A stretch of 31,243 bases of DNA from Acholeplasmataceae bacterium (GTDB lineage: Bacteria > Bacillota_I > Bacilli_A > ML615J-28 > CAG-698), in the NCBI GenBank assembly GCA_012839485.1, contig DUNF01000002.1:1-31243 (forward strand). Reading direction: 5' to 3'. The notes under the pieces are model-generated. The model was given only the letters and a program-made list of their open reading frames with translations. It was not told the origin of the DNA and made no database searches. The translations under genes were made by a program, and so were the position numbers. Below are positions 1-6,397 of this stretch, piece by piece (position 1 is the first letter of the stretch; each line of letters starts with the position of its first letter).

Positions 1-137
1 GCCAATAAAAATGTTAGAACTGGAAATCTTTTTTTCATAAAGATAATCGTAATTTCTAATGCTAATATCAATAAAGCAAAAGAAATAAAAACGACGAACG
101 GATTTTGAAGCACTAATTGTGCAGTAAAATTAAACAT
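1..137 (-). CDS. Membrane protein, N-terminal fragment cut by window edge
   Basis: An open frame runs from an ATG at 137 to the window edge without a stop (45 codons visible). An excellent ribosome binding site, AGGAGG, sits 7 nt upstream and overlaps the mgsA stop codon (TAGGAGG), so this gene is translated directly after mgsA in the same operon. The visible part has a short polar N-terminus, one hydrophobic segment of about 20 residues (roughly residues 14-34, rich in V, F, I, L, A) and then a Lys/Arg patch (MKKRF), consistent with a first membrane helix with its positive end in the cytoplasm. I do not recognise the family. It does not look like RodA, which neighbours mgsA in some clostridia. 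Function unknown. Confidence 0.7.
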   Translation of the reverse strand, partial: MFNFTAQLVLQNPFVVFISFALLILALEITIIFMKKRFPVLTFLL

Positions 138-148
138 ATTTTATCCTC

Positions 149-502
149 CTATTGAATTAATAATTCAGCCGTCCTCTGATTAGTCGCTAAAGGAATGTTA
201 TATAAATCACAAAGTCTCAAAAGAGCTGAAATGTCTGGCTCATGCGGTTGAGCCGTCAAAACATCACGGAAGAAAATAACGATACTTATTTCTCCGCTTA
301 CTACTAAATTACCAATTTGAATATCTCCACCTAATGGACCAGAATTCAAACAAGTAATCTTTAAACTGGTTTTTTCCATAATTCTTCTACCTGTAGTACC
401 TGTAGCTACAAGTTCATGTTTTTTAAAAAAATCTTCATATTGAATACAAAAATCAATTAATTCATCTTTTTTCTTATCATGGGCAATTAGTGCTATTTTC
501 AT
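149..502 (-). CDS. mgsA: Methylglyoxal synthase
   Basis: Converts dihydroxyacetone phosphate to methylglyoxal and phosphate in the cytoplasm, a bypass of lower glycolysis used when phosphate is short or sugar phosphates pile up. Family signatures are clear: the start MKIALIAHDKKK with His8, the phosphate loop ATGTTGR (33-39), SGPLGGD with the catalytic Asp60, and FFRDVLTAQPHEPD with Asp80, His87 and Asp90. The protein is 117 residues and stops right after the TAELLI motif, about 20 residues earlier than the usual 137-residue Bacillus form, so the C-terminal tail is missing while all catalytic residues remain. The start is fixed by AGGAGGT upstream. It follows cdaA by 8 nt in the same operon; the family context does not explain that link. 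An allosteric phosphate response is known in homologues but cannot be read here. Confidence 0.95.
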   Translation of the reverse strand: MKIALIAHDKKKDELIDFCIQYEDFFKKHELVATGTTGRRIMEKTSLKITCLNSGPLGGDIQIGNLVVSGEISIVIFFRDVLTAQPHEPDISALLRLCDLYNIPLATNQRTAELLIQ

Positions 503-510
503 TTGACCTC

Positions 511-1314
511 CTATTTGTTTAATAAATATCTATCTAATAAATCTTGTAATTTTTCTAAAGTAATGTCAATAGTAATTACGCCATCAGATGTAATACTGAT
601 ATTGCCTGTTTCTTCAGAAACGACAATTGTAATTGCATCGTATCTTTCAGAAGCACCAATTGCAGCTCTATGTCTTGTTCCCAAAAATGTTGGGATATCA
701 TATCTTTCTGTTGTAGGTAAATACGCTCCCGCACAAACAATTCTATCTTTTCTTATAATTACGGCCCCATCATGGCAAGCAGTACCTGGCGTAAAGATAG
801 TCGTTAGTAACTCTTGGGTAATTTTACCATCAATTGGAATTGCATTATCAATAATATTACTTAAGCTATCTTCTCTTTCAATTGTAACTAAGGCACCAAT
901 TGAACGATCTGACAATTGTTTCATCGCATCTACTAATACTTTAATAACATTAGCTTTTTCTTCTTCAGAAGTAAAAACATTGTCCACTTTCCGCTTCAAG
1001 AATTTAATATCAATATAATGCCTAATTTCTGATGAATAAATCATTACAAGAATAAACAAGATTAAAAGTGAAAGTACTCTTAAAATCCAAGTCATAATTG
1101 GCATATTAAAAAACACAAATAATCCATGTAAGATAATCATTCCAAGCGATAGTGGAATGATAATCGATAATTTAATCTTTTTGCGAATTAAACTAATTAC
1201 TAAAATATAAACAATTACTGCCAGTACAACATCAATAACAAAGAGAGTTACCTCTAAAGGATTCTCCAATCTTGATTTTAAATTACTTATTAGGGTTTCC
1301 CATGCTTCATTCAT
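511..1314 (-). CDS. cdaA: Diadenylate cyclase CdaA (membrane-bound)
   Basis: Makes cyclic di-AMP from two ATP; in Firmicutes this messenger controls potassium uptake, osmolyte transport and wall homeostasis. Of 267 residues, about 22-95 form three membrane helices, followed by a short linker helix and the DisA_N (DAC) catalytic domain. Both signature motifs are intact: Asp-Gly-Ala at 182-184 and Arg-His-Arg at 214-216, so it should be active. The upstream ankyrin gene overlaps its start by 8 nt and an AAGGTG ribosome binding site lies inside that gene, suggesting translational coupling. The usual partner cdaR (YbbR) and glmM are not next to it; mgsA follows instead. No promoter has room between it and the preceding gene, so it probably depends on the promoter near 6190 unless one lies inside the upstream genes. 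Confidence 0.95.
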   Translation of the reverse strand: MNEAWETLISNLKSRLENPLEVTLFVIDVVLAVIVYILVISLIRKKIKLSIIIPLSLGMIILHGLFVFFNMPIMTWILRVLSLLILFILVMIYSSEIRHYIDIKFLKRKVDNVFTSEEEKANVIKVLVDAMKQLSDRSIGALVTIEREDSLSNIIDNAIPIDGKITQELLTTIFTPGTACHDGAVIIRKDRIVCAGAYLPTTERYDIPTFLGTRHRAAIGASERYDAITIVVSEETGNISITSDGVITIDITLEKLQDLLDRYLLNK

Positions 1315-1879
1315 TTTTTACACCTTCCATTATTTCTTCTAATTTTTTTCTTTTTTCTTGATCTAACTCCACAGTTTCATAAAAATGCTTAATAACCGGA
1401 AGTTCTTCTTCATCAATTGCATAATCAATTGAATCTTGATTTTTTTCATCAACTAAGAAACAGTCAGCACCATATTTTCTTAATAGTTCTATCATCTCTA
1501 CATTTCCGTTGATTACAGCTAAATGCAAAGGAGTTTGATCTAATTCTGCTCCTAAATTGGGATTAGCCTTAGCTTCTAAAAGAGCCTCAGCAATTTGATA
1601 TTTATTATCCTTGACAGCTAAGTGTAAAGGAGTTAAACCTTTTAAATCTGCTAGGTCTAATATTATACCATATTTTATGAAGATTTTAACTAATCTAACT
1701 TCATCTTTTTTAACTGCGAAGTGTAATAAACTATCACCATTATTTAATTTCGTACTTAAATTAAATCCAGCCTTTTGTAACCTACTAAGATTAGAATTAA
1801 TATAATAATAACTACGCGTTTTATCTTTTAAGGAATCAACGAAATCATTAAAAGTTCTTTTACTTATCTTTCGTTTCAT
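1307..1879 (-). CDS. Small ankyrin-repeat protein
   Basis: A 190-residue soluble protein with three clear ankyrin repeats and a fourth weaker one: about 48-79 (GDSLLHFAV start), 81-113 (KGLTPLHLAV), 114-146 (DQTPLHLAV) and 147-175 (NQDSIDYAI, degenerate). The first 45 residues are basic and probably helical; the last 20 are charged. There is no signal peptide or membrane segment, so it should act in the cytoplasm as a binding scaffold; the partner is unknown. It is wedged between the giant helicase-like gene (20-nt overlap at its start) and cdaA (8-nt overlap at its end), with its own AAAGGA site about 8 nt before the ATG. This tight coupling suggests made-to-ratio partners, but that is inference. 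The ankyrin fold assignment is firm; the role is not known. Confidence 0.88.
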   Translation of the reverse strand: MKRKISKRTFNDFVDSLKDKTRSYYYINSNLSRLQKAGFNLSTKLNNGDSLLHFAVKKDEVRLVKIFIKYGIILDLADLKGLTPLHLAVKDNKYQIAEALLEAKANPNLGAELDQTPLHLAVINGNVEMIELLRKYGADCFLVDEKNQDSIDYAIDEEELPVIKHFYETVELDQEKRKKLEEIMEGVKNE

Positions 1880-4800
1880 TTTTGATTTCCTTTACAATAT
1901 AATCAGCTATTTTCTTTAAATCATTATCAAAGTGAGTAATCCAAACATTGATCATTTTAAAACCACTAGCTCGATAATGTTCATAGTAGTCACGATATTC
2001 ATTTAATATCTCATAATGAATCTTCATATAATCAAAGAATAGCAATACTCCATATAGACGATCATTTTTCTCAATAATAATACTAATATCTCCTGGTGCC
2101 TCATAAACTTTATAACCTTTTGCCTCAATCAACTTTTTAAGTTCTAAGTTCATTTGGTTATAAGTGACACCTTCAAAAATAGCAGCATCATCTTCATTTA
2201 CAATTCCATTTAAAGTTTTCGGGAATAAATTATCACTTCTAATATAATTATTACTATCATAAATTATAACTCTTTCATTACAAAGAAGTAAAGTATCTAA
2301 GATGTTTAAACTAATGTGTTCTAAGTTTACTTCATAATAATCTTCAAGCCAAATAATATTATAATCTGCATGATATAAGTAAACATTGTTTATATCACCG
2401 ATATTAATTCTTCTTGTAAGAATAGTATAAATATCATTTGTGCTTAAGTGAGCATTAATTAAACTATTAGCTATTTCCCTGTAAATTTCTTTTTGCTTCT
2501 CAAAATTACGGATAAAGATGTTAATCTTAATATCCTTATTAGTCATATATAATAAAGTAATATAGTAGACAATTTTATCTTTTAAAATTTCAATTCCCCT
2601 ATTACCGCTATACGTGTTTTTAATTAAACTTTGTAAACCAGGTAAATAGTTAAGGAGTTTCTTTGGTGTAGGTAAATAACGAAAATCAAATTTAATAATC
2701 GTCTCATTCATCATCCTACTAATTAAAGTATTAAATACAGCTCCTTGAGGTTGAAGTTCCCCAGAAACAATAATTTGCTTTCCTAAAACAGCATTGTAAT
2801 ACTCACTCGCATTTAGTAATTGGGCATCATCAATAATTACCAAATCAAAGTCATTTACATCTAAGTAATAATTCAATAAAGAAACAGGCGCTAAAAATAA
2901 ATATTTAGTTCCTTTTGTTCTTTTAATATACTTACGATAATCTAACTCTTTAATATTATGAGTACTAAACCTACTACTGCTATGTTTCCTAATATCTACA
3001 ACTAAATTATTAATATCTTTCTCAATCAGTGTTTTTTCTAGAGCCATAATCTTATTTAATGCTTCTTGACAGTCTTCATCATTTGGCTCTTTTTTAGAAA
3101 ACTCATTCTTTAGATATGTAAAGTAAGTATATTTGAAACTATCAACTAGTTGGTTCCCTTTATTTTCAGAAACAATAATATCACTTAATGTCTCAAGTCT
3201 ATAATTATTAATTTTTCTAATGTTTTTATTAATTACTAAATAAGCATCTAATTCTTTTTCTTTTTTAAGTAAAGTATTTAAGTGTTCAATAATAACTGAA
3301 AAATCAAAATACAAGAAATATGAAACCCCAGTTTGAAAATACTTAGCATAATTTTGGAATGAACGATTTAAATCTTCACTTGCTTCAGAGGCAGTACTTA
3401 AATGTTCTTCAATTTTTTGGTAATTATTTGGATTTAAACTAGCAATAACTTTACTATCATCAATAAAACTTTCACGATATTTTTTAAAGTTTTGTAATGT
3501 TCTTTGGATAGTATTTAAATTTGTTTCCTCATTTTGATACATTACACCATAAACTTTTTGATATTTTTTATTATTTTCTAATCCTTGAATACTTTCTGAA
3601 ATCTTTTTTTTACTTTCAGAAAGAATATAATATTCTTCTAATGCAACATACTTTTTCCTATTAACAAGTTGCTCTAATAAGATGTCATTTGTTTTATATA
3701 AACTACCAATATAATTGTAAAAGCTAGTCAATTCTTGATAAACATCTTTAAAACTATTCTTTTTTGGCTCAAAGCCAAAAACAGCATAACTTCTTGTTAA
3801 TTTATTAATTTCTCCTATCGAACCACTATAAGCATTTAAAGCATTAGTTAGTTCTGTCTTTTCTTGCTCTTTATATGTTTCTAAAGCAATAGCTAACTTG
3901 ACTAGAGCCTTTTTAAAGTTTACATTGCTATTTTTCTCAAAAAATGTTTCAATATTTTTATAACGTCTAACTGTACCAAGAAAATCAGATCCTAAAAAGT
4001 GATTTTCATAAATACTATCTAGTTTCATTAAACCACGTTGGCTATCAATAGCTTGCTTTGTTTTTTTAATTAAGGTCTCAGAGTCTTCTTTAACTTTTCT
4101 TTGACCTTCTTTACGATAAGCATTCAAAATTTGTTTATCCATCTTCCCTTTTTTATCTTTAGCTAAGATACTTACATAACTTTCTAAGTTATTCATCTTT
4201 ATGTATGGATATTCTTTTTGAAACTCATCTATCATTCTTAAATAACGAAGAGCTATTGCTTCTGCCCTAAATAACTGTCTTACAAAAATCTTATCTTGAG
4301 AATAAACAGCTAAATCTTTAAACTTAAAATCTCCATTTTTATAAAGTTCAAGAAATTCAATTAAGTTTCCTTGCATTTCATCGTTTAAATAAAGCTCAAT
4401 TCCAAAAGCATCTTCTAAAATTCTTGAATTAATTTCATATAGTTCTTTTTGATAAGCAAAGTTGTTATTCAAAGACGTAATATCTGCTCTTGCTTTTAAT
4501 AAAGCATTTAGATAGTCAAGATCTTTTTTACTATATTTACCTAAAGCTTCTTTAATTAAAGCATCAATATCTATTTGTTTATAATTTTTCCACTTAGCAT
4601 CTAAACTATATTCAATTTCTTTTAAAGAATTAATACTTGTCTTTAATCCTTCAAATTCTTCAACTGCTTCTTCATAACTTGCAAAGCCAACTTTTTTCCA
4701 AGATTCTGGTACATCAGTTAGAGCTAATTTCTTTATATTACTAACTGTATTACGAAATCTTGATAAACTATCTTGAGGAACAACACCATACTTTGTTTCC

Positions 4801-6164
4801 AAAGTTTGTTTTTCTTTTTCAATAATTAAAAAGTCTTCTTTAATTTGCATTAAAACATCAAGAATATTATTTCTTGATAAGAAATCTGAGGAAATTAAAA
4901 CTTGATGCCATTTGTTTTTAGAAATTGAAGGGATAATTTTACGATAACTTTCAATTTCTTCTAAAGCCTTAACAACTTCTAAAAATTCATATTTATATAA
5001 AATATTTAAATTATCTATTTCTAATAATTTTTTCTTGCGCAACGATAAAACTGCAAGTTCAGTAAGTACCTCTACATAACGATAGTCTTGAATCTTTGAA
5101 TAAATTTTCGATTCATAATCATTAACTTCTTTATATAATTCTAATACTTCAGCTTTTTCTGTTAACTCTTCAAATTTACCTTTTGGATAAGGCGATACTT
5201 CTCCATAATTAAAATAAGCAAAAGAATTAGCGAAGTTAACTACATAGTTTTCTAAATTCAAACTATTAAATTTATTAAAAACTGTTTCTAAAGTTTCATC
5301 TTGGTTAGAAATATAAAGGATTCTTTTGCCTTGAGTAATTGCTTCTAAACAAATGTTTGTTAGGGTTAGAGTTTTACCAGTACCTAATCTACCTACAATA
5401 ACAAAACTATTGCCTATACTTGCATTATATAAAGCTTCTCTTTGTTTTTTGTTTAAAGGAGCAATATATCTTAAATTGCTTTCTTCACTATATAACTTAT
5501 CAAGTAAAGCTTCATTTTGATCTCTTACGATAGGAAACTTGCTATGCTTTAAGTCTGGTCTATCTTCTACTGTCTTGGCAATTGTTAGATAGTTTTCTAA
5601 CTTAACATCTAAACCTTCAATATTAGCTAGTTGTAAGATATAACGATCTATTGAATATAGAGAATCAAAACGATCTAATACTTGTGTTGGTAATAGCCTT
5701 CTTTGATCTGAAGTTAGGATTGTTGAGAGAATATTAATTAAAATATCATTTGCAATCGGTCGTGCATATTTTTGAAGATAAATTTGATTATTCTCAAAAT
5801 ATAAATTTACAGGAATTAAAATAATTGGCGCAAATTTTTCTTCTTTATTGTTATCACGATAACGAGCCAAACCATAAGTTAGAAAAAGTTGATAAACTCT
5901 ATTCTTCTTATTCAAACTATCGATAAACATATATGGAATTATATTTTGTAAACTTTCGCGATTAATCTTAAAGTTAGACATACCACTATTTTGAATATTA
6001 AAATCCGAGATTTCCTCAATTCTAATTCTTTCAAAATTCAAGATCTTTTCCATAATTTCATAATCAATATTACCAAGTTCAATATATGGAGTATTAGAAA
6101 AGATATCTTGTAAGTATGTAGCACTGTTTGATAATCTCATTTTACGATTAGATCCTTGAATCAT
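1860..6164 (-). CDS. Giant DUF4011-type SF1 helicase-like protein with a C-terminal Vsr-like domain
   Basis: About 1,434 residues. Numbering from an upstream in-frame ATG at 6179, the order is: a DUF4011-like N-terminal region (about 15-160, with the family pattern of a Tyr-Gly-Leu turn followed by APIILIPVNL near 117-126); a Q-motif-like segment PLNKKQREAL (241-250); Walker A GRLGTGKT (263-270); a roughly 800-residue, Lys/Glu/Leu-rich, largely coiled-coil insertion; motif II VIIDDAQ near 1112-1117; motif III-like SGELQPQ near 1137; then a C-terminal domain (about 1345-1430) resembling the Vsr/MTES_1575-type fold, ending in NVWITHFDND. I cannot find convincing motifs V and VI, and the nuclease acidic residues look lost. 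Start: the extended -10 at 6188-6196 would put the transcript start at about 6181, too close to the ATG at 6179, while GGGAG (6173-6177) sits 8 nt from the ATG at 6164. Function unknown; relatives occur in anti-phage systems. Confidence 0.82.
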   Translation of the reverse strand: MIQGSNRKMRLSNSATYLQDIFSNTPYIELGNIDYEIMEKILNFERIRIEEISDFNIQNSGMSNFKINRESLQNIIPYMFIDSLNKKNRVYQLFLTYGLARYRDNNKEEKFAPIILIPVNLYFENNQIYLQKYARPIANDILINILSTILTSDQRRLLPTQVLDRFDSLYSIDRYILQLANIEGLDVKLENYLTIAKTVEDRPDLKHSKFPIVRDQNEALLDKLYSEESNLRYIAPLNKKQREALYNASIGNSFVIVGRLGTGKTLTLTNICLEAITQGKRILYISNQDETLETVFNKFNSLNLENYVVNFANSFAYFNYGEVSPYPKGKFEELTEKAEVLELYKEVNDYESKIYSKIQDYRYVEVLTELAVLSLRKKKLLEIDNLNILYKYEFLEVVKALEEIESYRKIIPSISKNKWHQVLISSDFLSRNNILDVLMQIKEDFLIIEKEKQTLETKYGVVPQDSLSRFRNTVSNIKKLALTDVPESWKKVGFASYEEAVEEFEGLKTSINSLKEIEYSLDAKWKNYKQIDIDALIKEALGKYSKKDLDYLNALLKARADITSLNNNFAYQKELYEINSRILEDAFGIELYLNDEMQGNLIEFLELYKNGDFKFKDLAVYSQDKIFVRQLFRAEAIALRYLRMIDEFQKEYPYIKMNNLESYVSILAKDKKGKMDKQILNAYRKEGQRKVKEDSETLIKKTKQAIDSQRGLMKLDSIYENHFLGSDFLGTVRRYKNIETFFEKNSNVNFKKALVKLAIALETYKEQEKTELTNALNAYSGSIGEINKLTRSYAVFGFEPKKNSFKDVYQELTSFYNYIGSLYKTNDILLEQLVNRKKYVALEEYYILSESKKKISESIQGLENNKKYQKVYGVMYQNEETNLNTIQRTLQNFKKYRESFIDDSKVIASLNPNNYQKIEEHLSTASEASEDLNRSFQNYAKYFQTGVSYFLYFDFSVIIEHLNTLLKKEKELDAYLVINKNIRKINNYRLETLSDIIVSENKGNQLVDSFKYTYFTYLKNEFSKKEPNDEDCQEALNKIMALEKTLIEKDINNLVVDIRKHSSSRFSTHNIKELDYRKYIKRTKGTKYLFLAPVSLLNYYLDVNDFDLVIIDDAQLLNASEYYNAVLGKQIIVSGELQPQGAVFNTLISRMMNETIIKFDFRYLPTPKKLLNYLPGLQSLIKNTYSGNRGIEILKDKIVYYITLLYMTNKDIKINIFIRNFEKQKEIYREIANSLINAHLSTNDIYTILTRRINIGDINNVYLYHADYNIIWLEDYYEVNLEHISLNILDTLLLCNERVIIYDSNNYIRSDNLFPKTLNGIVNEDDAAIFEGVTYNQMNLELKKLIEAKGYKVYEAPGDISIIIEKNDRLYGVLLFFDYMKIHYEILNEYRDYYEHYRASGFKMINVWITHFDNDLKKIADYIVKEIKNETKDK

Positions 6165-6187
6165 TGCAACATCTCCCATTTAATCAT

Positions 6188-6196
6188 ATTATACCA
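6188..6196 (-). promoter_or_regulatory. Extended -10 promoter of the helicase-ankyrin-cdaA-mgsA operon
   Basis: Reading the minus strand, TGGTATAAT is a perfect -10 hexamer with an upstream TGn extension. No good -35 is seen at 16-18 nt spacing (the best is TACAAT). The predicted transcript start is about 6181, giving a leader of about 16 nt to the ATG at 6164. Confidence 0.65.
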
Positions 6197-6339
6197 AAAA
6201 ACAATGAAAAATTGTAGTATAAAATGATTTTTTGAAAGCTTTAGTAAAAACTATTTTCTTTTGAAAACAGAAACTGCTTTTTCAGGAAAAAAAGAAAAAG
6301 AAAATTTTACAAATTTTTCTCGAATTATTAGTCCTAGTG

Positions 6340-6348
6340 TGATATAAT
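6340..6348 (+). promoter_or_regulatory. Extended -10 promoter of nrdJ
   Basis: TGATATAAT is an extended -10 element 49 nt before the nrdJ ATG; the -35 position holds only a weak TCGAAT. The A/T tracts at 6285-6320 could act as an UP element. The leader of about 40 nt is too short for a cobalamin riboswitch, and I see no clear NrdR box pair. Confidence 0.6.
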
Positions 6349-6397
6349 ACTATAAATAAGGTAAGTATAAAATTTAAATAGGAAGGTATGTGAGATT

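Noticed and set aside
503..1018. Open frame on the plus strand opposite cdaA
   Set aside because: It is a shadow of cdaA: no ribosome binding site, no family-like sequence, and the minus-strand frame has intact catalytic motifs.
6349..6397. Possible cobalamin riboswitch or NrdR control before nrdJ
   Set aside because: The leader is only about 40-50 nt, far too short for a B12 riboswitch, and I could not find a convincing pair of NrdR boxes.
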